The position numbers and the translations under genes were made by a program. This document shows, in pieces, positions 1-9,900 of a stretch of 64,000 bases of DNA. The notes beneath the pieces are model-generated. The model searched no databases. It saw only the letters and a list, made by a program, of their open reading frames with translations, and was not told where the DNA came from. Numbering within the stretch: the first letter of the stretch is position 1; every line of letters begins with the position of its first letter. Source of the DNA: Stagonosporopsis chrysanthemi (taxonomy: Eukaryota > Ascomycota > Dothideomycetes > Pleosporales > Didymellaceae); the NCBI GenBank assembly GCA_022560025.1, contig JAFISE010000160.1, positions 1 through 64,000 on the forward strand, read 5' to 3'.

Positions 1-2705
1 CGCCGCCGCTGCTGCTGCCTGTGACGGCCCGCCCGTCGAGCGAGTCCGCAGCTCGTCAGACGCGTCGCTCGACGCCGCTGCTGACGCCACCTGCCGCCAC
101 GCCGCCTCCTCTACTGCTGCCCGCGGCAACGGCCACAGCAAGCCGTCGTCGCTTTCCATGGCCAGTCTGCTTGCTGTGCCCGCCACCATTCTCACGTCCT
201 GTCCTCTGCGGGACGTCCTCGCCATCCTCATCATTCTCCTCCAACTACCCCCCACCGTCCTCACCGTCGTACAGTTTCTCTTTGCAACCCTCACCTTCGT
301 GCCTCCCCAAGCCGGGACCCCTCTCTCTGCGCTCTCAGCATTCCCCTCCTTTACCGACATTTTTCAGGGCTCCGGTGGCACACCCTCCTTATTCACCACC
401 ATCGCCGCTGACGCCTCCATCCTGCTGGTATGGCTCGTTCTCTGGGTGCCTGTGCAGAACTTCTTCTTGGATCTTGCCCAGGCAGTCATTGCCATAGCCC
501 TCGGAGGCGCCGCAGCCGGAAAAACAGGCACGACCAACGGCATTTTCATATGCGTCGTCATCATTGCTTCAAATCATTTACTTAGACACGGGCCTCTCCG
601 GCAATACATCGTCCACCTCTTGTGGTCGGGGCTCGCCCGGGGAGGCTTGGAATTTCTAACGAGCCCATCGAGTGTGTCATCTTCTTTGGAAAACTTCTCA
701 ACCCCCCATGGATGGCCCCGCAGCCTCCTGGGAATCCACATTTTGGCCCAAGGCGTCGTTCGCATTATCCGGCGCTCTCTCTCTCGACGAGACGTAGCTC
801 AGTCTCTTCCTACTGGCAAGAAAACGGACCCCGAAGTCGGCAACCTCCAGCGCGTCAACTCGACCTCGCTCCACCCGCCTGCAGACGCGCCAAGTGTCTC
901 GAATACCGATGGCCGTCCACCAGGGCCGTCGCCTGCGTTGCACAAGGACAAAGCGAGCAGCTCGCGGCGAAAGAGGAAGCAGGCTACCCACGTTCGTTCT
1001 CAGCAGCCTTTCTGGGCTGCACTTGCCAGTACAAAAGTTACAGTTTTAAAAGAGATGGAAAGTAGCCGGGCAGCAAACGATGCCGACGAGGCTAATGCAA
1101 AAGACGCAAATCACATTGGAAACGCTGTTTGGGGATCGGAAGACGACCGTGTATGGATTTCAGAGGTCGGCTATTCCGACATTTCATTTCGCGTCAGTCT
1201 GTTCCAGGCTGCAGACATTCAAGACGAAGAGGAGGATTCGAGCGTTGGGTCCGGGATCGACAAATCGAAGCCATTCTACATCCGTGTCAACGGTGCAGAT
1301 TGGAGCTCTGCCCGGATCCGCCAGGGCACGCCTTTGGGATACCAGGGTCGAGAGGGAACAGGCTTCTGGGTGGGAGAGATCTTTGGACTCACGGCTCTTT
1401 CGAACTACTACTGCGAGTTCGTCAGGACCAGTGACAGCGAAGTCTTTTATTCCACCAGCCTTATTACCTCGGCCGGCCCAGTCGCTGAACTAGGTATGCA
1501 TGATAGGTCGCTTCGTCTTACCTTTACGCTGACATATACTAGCCTCGATTGTCTCCCCGCCAGCTCATCAGACTCTGCGCCCATCTTCCCCTACGACGAC
1601 TCTCAAGAACTCAATTGCCGCAGCCGACCAACAACTACAGGAGCAGCGTAACCGCCTGAAGCGTAACAAGAAGGACCACAAAACCGCCATCTCTACGATC
1701 AAAAAAGAGGTTGATACCCTCAGCAATCGCCTGTCGAACGCTGGAGGTAGCGATGAGCGCCAACGCCAACGTGTTCTTCAATTTACGCAAAACATTCGTC
1801 AAGCAGACGACGCTGCTGCTGATTTCACCCTGCAGGCCGAGAAACTGGGTGCAATTCCAGAAGAAGAGACCAAGGAAGCTGCGGAGAAGAAAGCGGAATG
1901 GAAGAAAGAGCGTGACAACAAGAACGCCGTGGCTCGTTGTTTCGATGCGGTCAAGGCTGACGTTGAAGCTCAAGTCCAAAGCGTGGAAACCGACATCGCA
2001 AACGCTCTTCAAAAGCGTGAACGCCTTCAGCAGCGTCAGACAAGGTTGAACGAGCAGCACGATCGCTTGGTCACCGCCAACCAAGAAGGATTCACGGCCA
2101 AGCAGCGTAGGGAGCAAGAGCGTCACGCTCTGCGACAGCAGCGTGCTGATGTTGAGCAACAATACCGTAGTAGCATCAACGGTTTCGAGCGCCGAGCTGA
2201 GGAGCAGCACATTGCTACCTCTCAAATCTTGCAAACCGCTGAACACTACGAGGCTCTTCTGATGCAGGGCGCGCACCTTGAGTCGATTCCTACTACGCCT
2301 GAAGGCCCACTTCCCGGCACAACCATGTCTCCTCACGGCAACGCTTACACCAGCTTCACCTTCCCGCAACTGCACCACATTGGCAGCACTCCAGGCTCTC
2401 TTCGCGGAGGCCGCGGCCGCTCCTCGTCTATGCTCTCAGACGTCTCTGGTTTCACGGATGGTTTCGATGAGCACATCTTTCCTGCGTATGCTCTCGACAA
2501 CCCTTTCAATCCTTCCGGGTTCGCCAACGGCCACCTCAACGGCAGCCATGGCAGTGGTAGTCTCAGCTCTGGGACTTCTAGTCAAAGCTCAAGCCAGAGG
2601 GATCCGTTGAGCCCCGTTCAGAGCATCAAGCCGATGATGGTGCGTAGTCCGACTGGTGGCAGCGGTGGGTTGATGAGTCCAATCGGCAGCGGCAGAAAAA
2701 CGTAA
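1..2705 (+). CDS. acrB: AcrB-like ubiquitination-network signalling protein (5' end outside window)
   Basis: Membrane-anchored coiled-coil protein of the fungal AcrB family, linked in Aspergillus to the CreB/CreD ubiquitination network and acriflavine resistance. The frame is open from base 2, so the start lies upstream; 884 residues are visible. Exons are 2-1493 and 1543-2705. The 49-nt intron starts GTATGC and ends ACTAG; splicing joins the two frames with a split Ala codon. Hydrophobic segments follow the internal Met at 158 (motifs ILTSCPLRD and FATLTFVPP), with more at about residues 130-165 and 175-200. A Ser/Arg/Lys-rich linker and a beta-rich section follow. A long Gln/Glu/Arg-rich coiled coil spans about residues 520-735, and the tail is Ser/Gly-rich and low-complexity. 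The topology matches AcrB: N-terminal membrane segments and a C-terminal coiled coil. Recognition is from overall architecture and the N-terminal motif. Confidence 0.8.
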
Positions 2706-2838
2706 CGGTTCGTTCAGAAGGTCTTATGTAGCTTCCCAATGTGACTTTGTTCTTTTCGTGGATAAACAAAACTCTTCAATGATCTGTGATCTACAACGAA
2801 CAAGCTACACCTCGCTAACAACCTGCAGGCTGCCTTCG

Positions 2839-3440
2839 TCACCGACTCCGACCTCTGTGGTGATCCTCTTCTCCCTCTTGGATATCCCCCAACGGCTGGC
2901 CCCATCGCCTCTCCCCGTATTCCTCACCATACCCATCCTCGCCACCCCCACCGTCGCCATCGCCATCACCGTCACCATGCTGTTCCCCAATCGCCACATC
3001 CGGCACCGTCTTATGCCTCACCGCCCAATCCCCACTCTTCACAAGACCACCTACACATCAACATCAACAGACATCCAACGCACATGCAAGAATCTCTCCC
3101 TCGCGCAAGAAAACTTACCAATCACATCCCCAACGCCCTTCTGCATATCATCCAACAGCCGCTGCGCGCCCGCATTCACAGACGGCTGCTCATCGACATA
3201 CGACAGCATCTCCCAGGACACGTACGGCGAGCCGGCCGGCCCCGTGTAGTAGATCAGCGCCGCGCCGTGCGTGTACGAGTTGAGCGCCGTGCCGTTGGGC
3301 GTGCGGCGCGCCGCGCTAAACGGCAGCACGTCGAAGGACTGCGCGGGCGTCGACGCCGTGCCGTACAGCGCCGTCGCCAGCCCCAGGATGCGCGACTTGA
3401 GCGCGTCGAAGTGCTGGCTGCTGCTTAGCGCCGTCGCCAT
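2839..3440 (-). CDS. Conserved-looking unknown protein, two exons
   Basis: I do not recognise the family. Start chosen at 3440 because it sits in a CACCATGG context; an in-frame ATG at 3494 would add 18 residues. Exons are 3440-3119 and 3050-2839, giving 177 residues. The 68-nt intron begins GTAAGT and ends GTGTAG, and splicing keeps the frame. The first half looks like a folded domain, with motifs such as HFDALKSRILGLATALYG, ALIYYTGPAGSPYVSWEM and LLDDMQKGVGDVIG. The C-terminal 50 residues are a low-complexity Gly/Asp/Glu stretch. The gene converges on acrB with 133 bases between stop codons. No signal peptide or membrane segment is visible, so a soluble protein is likely. Confidence 0.55.
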
Positions 3441-4190
3441 GGTGCTGCGCGTGAGTGTAACTGTGGGCTTTTGCGGTTTCCCCCGGGGGTCCAAAGGGTG
3501 CGTTGCGTTGTGCGCTGCGTGGGTGATTGGTTGTGTAAGGGGTGGGGGGGTTCAGGGCCGCGCTAGGGCACAGAGGGCTTGTGCGGGATCGGTAGGTGGT
3601 GTTTGCTCTGTCCGGATGCGGAAGTCGGTGATGCGGCCCACTTTTCCAGGGTGGTGGGAGGAGGGAGGAGGAAAGCGGCATCTTGTTGCATGCGCTCGGG
3701 CGTGAGGGTTTGATGATTGCGGTGTCAGTGGTGTTCTGACAAATAGTGTTGTTCGCGTTTGCTGTGGTTTGCGTCATGCGAGACACTAAAAGTGTGGTCG
3801 CGTACTTTCGCAACCAGGAATTGGCGTGGTGACAACCTGTTTACTAGTACTATGTGTTTTCGGAGTGCTGCTCCAGTGGTGGTCTGAATGTCAGACGGGC
3901 CGATTGTTGCTACTTCATCTTCAACGTCGCCATTGTTGCATGCTTTCTCTAACAAAATTCTGTACTCAATTACTGTCCTTAAGACTATCTTGTGTTCATG
4001 TGTTTCTAAAAGCTCTGCTGTATCTTTTGCTTAGGTTTGCTTCTAGACCGCAGTGTGTAAGCGATGCTCAGAGACATAGTTTCAAATTTATGTGCAGCCC
4101 GTGCCCTCTCCCTTGATAGTTGCCTGGAGGAATCGAAGCACAAAGAGAGTAGCTGCCAAAGAGGATAGAGCGTAAGTGCAAGCTGGTAGA
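3441..4190. other. Gene-free spacer, left part
   Basis: No open frame here looks coding. The 3440-3700 part is GC-rich with G-runs and is the probable promoter of the minus-strand gene ending at 2839. The rest holds T-rich stretches. I see nothing further that I can support. Confidence 0.5.
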
Positions 4191-4328
4191 GTGAAAAAAA
4201 AGGCAAAAAAAAGGCAAAAAAATCTGCTTGTTAGTGCTCGCCCTGCCCTATATCTCTTTCGAGCACCATATAGGGTAGCGATCTATCTCCCATAAAGGGT
4301 ACCAGATAGATCAATCCTGAGAAGAACT
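4191..4328 (-). repeat. Structured body and A/T tail of a SINE-like element
   Basis: Read on the minus strand, this follows the tRNA-like head at 4417-4329. It carries three perfect inverted pairs: GATCTATCT at 4280-4288 with 4304-4312; CCCTATAT at 4246-4253 with 4268-4275; GTGCTCG at 4234-4240 with 4260-4266. The last two interleave in a-b-a'-b' order, as in an H-type pseudoknot. The plus-strand run at 4194-4223 consists of A-tracts broken by GGC; on the minus strand these are T-tracts long enough to stop RNA polymerase III. Head, structured body and simple tail together resemble a tRNA-derived SINE or a pol III non-coding RNA gene. Copy number cannot be seen from one window. Confidence 0.35.
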
Positions 4329-4417
4329 GACAAGCCCCAGAATCGAACTCGGAACGCCGGCGACGAAACTTGCTATTCAGATTGCAAGTAACCCAGCTCC
4401 AGCGAGTTTCGCTTTTG
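4329..4417 (-). ncRNA. Degenerate tRNA-like sequence (possible pol III head)
   Basis: On the minus strand the 89 nt contain a good B-box/T-arm, CCGAGTTCGATTCTGGG, with a canonical TTCGATT loop and 4 of 5 stem pairs. The terminal 7 nt at each end pair at 5 of 7 positions. A central hairpin has a 6-bp stem (ACTTGC/GCAAGT) around a 10-nt loop containing CTGAA, and there is a poor D-arm. The T-arm and the CTGAA loop recall tRNA-Gln(CUG), but the anticodon loop has the wrong size, so this is not a functional tRNA. It could be a pseudo-tRNA or the head of a SINE (see 4191-4328). Confidence 0.35.
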
Positions 4418-5040
4418 ATAAAATATCCTCGAGTCAGTTATAATATATCAACTATGTTATTAGGAACAACAGCTTCTACATGAGCTATTGCCGTTGTGGT
4501 ATGTGAAGGGGATACATTTTGGGACTGTGTGCGCGTGATTGTGGTAAACGAGGTGAAAGTGTCTACCGGTGCATGGTTTGGGACACTGACACTTTCACTC
4601 TGCATCGGAGTGCTTCGATGACCTTACGAGGTCTTTCCAAGACCGTTGTTGCATTGATATTCGTCACTTACGACCACTTCTGCCGCGACCTCGTTGCAGT
4701 CATTCCTCTTCTCGCAAGTCAGCCTTGCTGTTGCACTACACGAAGATCCGCGAAAGCTTGATGCCATCGTCTGGGTAGCGGAACTTCTTCGCGTGAAGGA
4801 CGTGTGGGCGCAGGAATATCTGTAGGAGCGAGAAGGTCGTGTTGGTGGTGGCACCGCACCATCTACCGCAGAAAGCCGAGCCGTTCAAGGTATCGCGGCG
4901 GTCACAAGTGCGGTGAGCTCGGATGTTGCATCTGCAGACAAAGGTTGGTGTTGGCATTGAACGACACGCAGAGCATTGACACTAATCAAGACGCAGTACC
5001 GGCACCAGGGGTGACTCTCGTAAAACATCCTTTGCCTCTT
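4418..5040. other. Spacer upstream of the RanBP2-finger gene
   Basis: An AT-rich patch lies at about 4420-4470. From 4804 the frame of the downstream gene is open but lacks an ATG before 5041, so 5' UTR or an unseen first exon may lie here. Nothing else is recognisable. Confidence 0.4.
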
Positions 5041-5745
5041 ATGCCACCCCCCATGCAAGCCACGGATGCTGGGAGCGAAACCGACACTGCAAGCGCAGCA
5101 TTGAACCAGCTTCCTGTCCTTCACTCGTCGCTCACATCGGGAGATGAGGGCAACCCCAAGAAGAGACGGCTAGACACGAAGAGCTCCACGCAAAGCGACC
5201 AAGGACTACTACCTCGTCGAAAAGCTACTGGGTCTTTACGGCAATCCTCGGCCGCCGTAGCGCCTCCACGGCATACGCCGTCGACAGCACCAAAAGGACT
5301 GGTCACCTCCAAGGACGCAGGCCGCAAGCCATGTGTAGGCGACTGGCTGTGCAGACACTACAGGCAGCGGAACAAGCTGTATCATGAGAGATGCCGTACC
5401 AGCGACCAGGGCACAGGCCGCGACTGCGAAGGCATACGCAGTTTTGCAGACGACGTTGAGTGCGTCCAGAAAGACGATAGCCGAGCCCGACACAACAGAA
5501 TGGGAAGGTTCAAAGGCGACTGGTACTGCGGGGAGTGCGACACCTGGAATTACGCCAGTAGGGATAAATGCAGGGCTTGCACAACGCACTCCATCGAGGC
5601 AGAGTACACCATGGGTAACGACGACGTCCTCAAGGATGCGCCACCTCCGCCGCCATGTCCTGAGCGTAAGACCAATGCGGAGAAGCAGTCCGCCTATTTT
5701 ACTGTCAGGGGTCGCTTCATCACTCCAAGGAAAAAAAAGTGGTGA
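5041..5745 (+). CDS. RanBP2-type zinc-finger protein, otherwise unknown
   Basis: 234 residues from the first in-frame ATG; the frame is open without ATG back to about 4804, so a 5' exon could be missing. The one clear domain is a RanBP2-type zinc finger: Cys163, Cys166, Cys177 and Cys180 in CX2CX10CX2C spacing, with the typical DW before the first Cys and an internal TWN. Such fingers bind single-stranded RNA or ubiquitin. About 60 residues earlier a related segment (GDWLCRHYRQRNKLYHERC) looks like a second finger that has lost ligands. The N-terminal half is Ser/Pro/Lys-rich with a KKRR nuclear-signal-like patch. The C-terminus ends in a basic KKKW tail. A nuclear RNA-binding role is a guess. 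Confidence 0.65.
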   Translation: MPPPMQATDAGSETDTASAALNQLPVLHSSLTSGDEGNPKKRRLDTKSSTQSDQGLLPRRKATGSLRQSSAAVAPPRHTPSTAPKGLVTSKDAGRKPCVGDWLCRHYRQRNKLYHERCRTSDQGTGRDCEGIRSFADDVECVQKDDSRARHNRMGRFKGDWYCGECDTWNYASRDKCRACTTHSIEAEYTMGNDDVLKDAPPPPPCPERKTNAEKQSAYFTVRGRFITPRKKKW

Positions 5746-5945
5746 ACAATTCTGGTAGGGGGCGGGGATGAGCATGAGCTCAGCAGAAGGTTGTCCGACG
5801 GCGTTGTATACCCTTGGCGGCGATGTGCAATTTTCGATGTGACTGCCTGGTGCCTTGTCATTCTCCAGAGGTATGTTCATGGAACACTCTTATATAGGCA
5901 GTCGTGAATTGGACGTGGTCCCCTTGTCCTACAATGATAATAATT

Positions 5946-6395
5946 TCACATATCTTCCATCTTGTATACCTCGTAGGCCGGCTCTTCGTATGGATGTGCT
6001 CTGTTCATTTCGTGAGTAACGGTTCCGATTGGGTTATTTAATTGTGACGCACTTCCTTAAGGCTGCCACAGCGTCTACCGCGGTGTCCCTACCCAGGCAT
6101 ATCGCCTCGACTCGGTACTCTTCAACTTCCTCCAGAGTGCCAACCTTGCCGACCTGGGCAGCGTCAGCATTACCTTGCAGCATGGCTTCACTAGTATGGG
6201 ATGATTGCTCACATGCGGTTGGGCAGCATCACCTGGCCTGAACTGTCCAGTACCTTTCGATGTGAAGCAACATTCAGTGTAGCCGCCAGAGCCTGGGAAG
6301 CGGCCAGCGCCAGCAGCGAAAATTGCACTCTTGCAGGCCTGGAGAGCGCTAGGTGGGACGAAGAAGACTAATTTGAACTTCTGGAGAGTACACAT
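5946..6395 (-). CDS. NIF3/YqfO-like small domain protein
   Basis: 112 residues after splicing three exons: 6395-6233, 6173-6053 and 6000-5946. Introns are 59 nt (GTGATG..GCAAG) and 52 nt (GTGCGT..AACAG). The spliced protein has the hallmarks of the stand-alone NIF3/YqfO-type domain: KFKLVFFVPPSAL, then AGAGR, then GTGQFRPG, then VGKVGTLEEVEEYRVE, then HPYEEPAYEVYKMEDM at the C-terminus. In larger NIF3 proteins this domain is inserted in the metal-binding fold, with a CutA/PII-like structure; the free-standing form is common in fungi and bacteria and its role is not settled. An alternative first exon (ATG about 100 bases upstream, donor GTAAGT, acceptor CTCTCCAG) would replace the first five residues. 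It is divergent from SMC4. Confidence 0.85.
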
Positions 6396-6941
6396 GGTGC
6401 GGTAGAGGAACGTCGGTCTGAGGCGGATGCTCAGCGGTGGGGAAGTGGAGTGATGAGGTGTGAAAAGGCTGTACTTACTCCTTCGAGAATTGCAATCTGC
6501 ATGGGGCTAGCCTCACAGGAATTTGAAAGGTAAGGCTAGAACAGAAAGAGTACACAGAGCAGATCTACATATGTCTACGATAAAGACGGAGAGAACAAAG
6601 CACTTCTGTAGCTACTTCACATGACGTGCATGTGCCGTTGCATCAAGTAGCAGGCTTCGTCTTCGCATTCGCACAGGTGTTGCAATACGATAATACACAA
6701 TCGGCAAGAGAACATTCCCACCTATGTAATCACAGCAAATGCAGAATGAATACCTCAATTGAACACGAAATCTGACCCTGACGATGTCATATTAGGACGC
6801 GAGGTGGGGCAGGGAAGGCGCGACACGTGCTAGCGTGTTGTGTTGGTCAGTGCGCCGTAAACAGACGCTTACACAAGTGTGGAGCAAACTCACCCGCCAG
6901 ACGGTCATCTCGACACTCATTAATTGACAGAAGACGCGATC
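6396..6941. other. Divergent promoter region, NIF3-like gene / SMC4
   Basis: 546 bases between two divergent starts, with no coding signal apart from the possible alternative first exon of the NIF3-like gene near 6500. An AT-rich stretch lies at about 6700-6790. No motif is strong enough to name. Confidence 0.4.
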
Positions 6942-9900
6942 ATGGCTCCGGCAGCGTCTCGACAATCTACGCGCACAACGCGCCGCAAAGCGCCTGTCGT
7001 TGAAGAGTCCGACAACGAGGAGAACAGAACACCCTCCCCAGAGATCAAGGAAGATGAGGAGGAGGAATTCACACCAGCGCCGGCGCCGCTAAAGACCGGA
7101 CGAGGGCGCGGGCGCCCAAGAAAGAGCGTAGCACCTCTTGCGGAGCCTGTAGCAGCAGAAACGACCGTTGCGACAGCCGCACCGAAGAAGAGAGGGCGCC
7201 CAAAACGTGCGACTGAGGTCGCCGATCCTACACAGACAGACACACCTCCCGAGAGCAGCCCTCGATCGACTGCAGTCGCTAAGACCGTACCTAAGAAGCG
7301 CGGGCGCAAGCTGCGAGTGTCAGTCGAGAAAGATACTATTGATGAAGGTGAGCATTCTCGCACCAGACATATCACGGTCACGAATACTGATCCTACATTT
7401 TCCACAGTAGTGGAATCAGAGTATGAGGCGAAAGAGCCCTCTGTTACACCTGCGCCGGAGACCGAACCAAGCGAGGCGGGAGACCGAACACCTAGAGGCG
7501 CACAAACACCGGCATTCGACGAGGAGACACCAAGAGCCGGCACTGCTGTGAAGCGGCAGAGGATCGAAGTGGTGGTCAAGTCTGAGCCGATAGAGGACAA
7601 CACCATTCGAAGCAACGTGGAAGAGGAGACAATCATAGCGGAGCCAGTGGCGGAGGCAAACCCGCCCGATGCAAAATTGAAGCCATCGGAGACCCCCGAG
7701 GCCACAGTGCCTTCTCAGCCACCACCGACGCCGAGAGTGGTCGAGAAGATCAACCCTAATCACACGGTGTTGGAGAGACCAATGGATATTGTGGCGAAGA
7801 GGAGAGCAGCAGCCATCCCTCTCTCGCAGGAGCCCGCTCCACCGAAGCAGCGCACAGTCATCACATGGTTGGTGCTGATAAACTTCAAGAGTTACGCTGG
7901 GCGACAAGAAGTTGGGCCATTCCACTCTTCTTTTTCGTCCGTGGTTGGGCCCAACGGTTCTGGCAAGTCGAACGTTATCGATTCTCTGTTGTTCGTCTTT
8001 GGTTTCCGAGCCAGCAAGATGCGACAAGGCAAGATCTCAGCACTCATCCACAATTCAGCCCAACACCCAGATCTCGATTACTGCGAAGTCGAGGTACACT
8101 TTCAAGAAGTCATGGACACTGCGAATGGCGTAGCTGAGGTCATTCCCGATTCTCAGTTGGTCATCTCGCGTCGTGCGTTCAAGAATAATTCCAGCAAGTA
8201 CTACATGAACAAGAAGGAATCCAGCTTCACAGACGTCACAAAATATCTGAAAGGAAAGGGTGTGGATTTAGATCACAAGCGTTTCCTGATTTTGCAGGGT
8301 GAAGTCGAATCGATTGCGCAGATGAAGCCGAAAGCCCTGACCGAGCACGATGACGGCCTACTGGAATACCTGGAGGACATCATTGGTACTTCGAAGTACA
8401 AGACTCCAATTGAGGAGTCTGCTGCTGAAGTGGAAACCCTGAATGAGACCTGTATGGAGAAGAACAACCGCGTCCAGCATGTTGAGAAGGAAAAGGCCGG
8501 TCTCGAAGAGAAGAAAAACTTGGCCCTTGCCTACATCAGAGATCAGAACGAGCTTGCCACCAAGCAATCAACGCTATATCAGCTCTACATATCTGAGTTC
8601 GACGACCATATCGAGGTCACGCAAGAATCGGTCAGTCAGATGAAAGCCCAGCTCGATGAAGAGTTGCAGAAGCACCAGGGCAATGAGGAGGGCATCAAAG
8701 AGCTTGAGCGACAATACAAAAAGGGTGTCAGGGCATACGAGCAGCTCGAAAAGCAGCACCAAGAGTTTCAGAAGGAGGTCGGTCGCATTGACAAAGAGGC
8801 CGTCAAGTTTGAGGAGAAGAGGAAGTTTTTGGCAGGAAAACAGAAGAAGCTGGAGAAGACTAAAGAGACAAGCAGTTACAGTCGATCTGAGGCAGAGACT
8901 CTGACGAGGCAATACACTGCAGATCTGGAGCGCTATGCCGAGGAAATGGAGGAGCTGGAGCAGATGATGAAGGTCGAAGAGAAGGAGCTGGAACGCGTGC
9001 GTGTTGCACTTGCCGGAAAGACGCAAGGCCTGTCCGACGAGATCGCAGCAAAGCAGAAGTCCCTCGAGCCGTGGAGTGCCAAGATCAACGAAAAGCAGTC
9101 TGCTATGGCAGTCGCTCAGAGTGAGCTCGACATCCTCCACGAGCGGCAGAATGCTGGTGCCAAGGGCATCGCTGAGGTCGAGACCAAAATCAAAACATTG
9201 CAGGAGGCCAAAGCAAGCAAGACAACTGAACTTCAAGACTGCAAAGTCGAGAAGAAGCAGATCACAAAGGAACTTAAAGAGTTGCAAGCACAAATTGACG
9301 AGCTGGCACAGAAGGAAGCGCCCCTGCGCTCGAAGCTGTCAGGCGCACGCGCAAAGGCAGATGAAGCTCGCTCAAACTTTTCTGCCAACCAAACACAGGG
9401 AAATGTTCTGACCGGCCTCATGCGTCTGAAGGAGTCTGGACGTATCGAAGGCTTTCACGGCCGATTAGGCAACCTTGGCACGATCAATCAGAAGTACGAC
9501 GTTGCCATCTCCACAGCTTGTCCACAGCTCGACAACATGGTCGTCGATACAGTTGAGTCAGGCCAACAGTGTATCGAGCACCTCAGGAAGAACAACCTTG
9601 GACGTGCCAACTTTATCCTGCTCGATCGTCTGGCCAAACGAGACATGTCTACGGTCGACACGCCCGAGAACGTTCCTCGTCTATTTGACTTGGTCAAATC
9701 TAAGCATGATGCACTGAGGCCTGCATTTTTCCACGTTCTCCAGAACACTCTGGTTGCCGATGATCTGGATCAAGCCGAGCGCATTGCCTACGGTGCGAAG
9801 CGTTGGCGTGTTGTAACTCTTGACGGCAAGCTCATCGATACCGCTGGTACGATGAGTGGTGGTGGGAGCCGAGTTGTCAAGGGCAAGATGTCGTCCAAAC

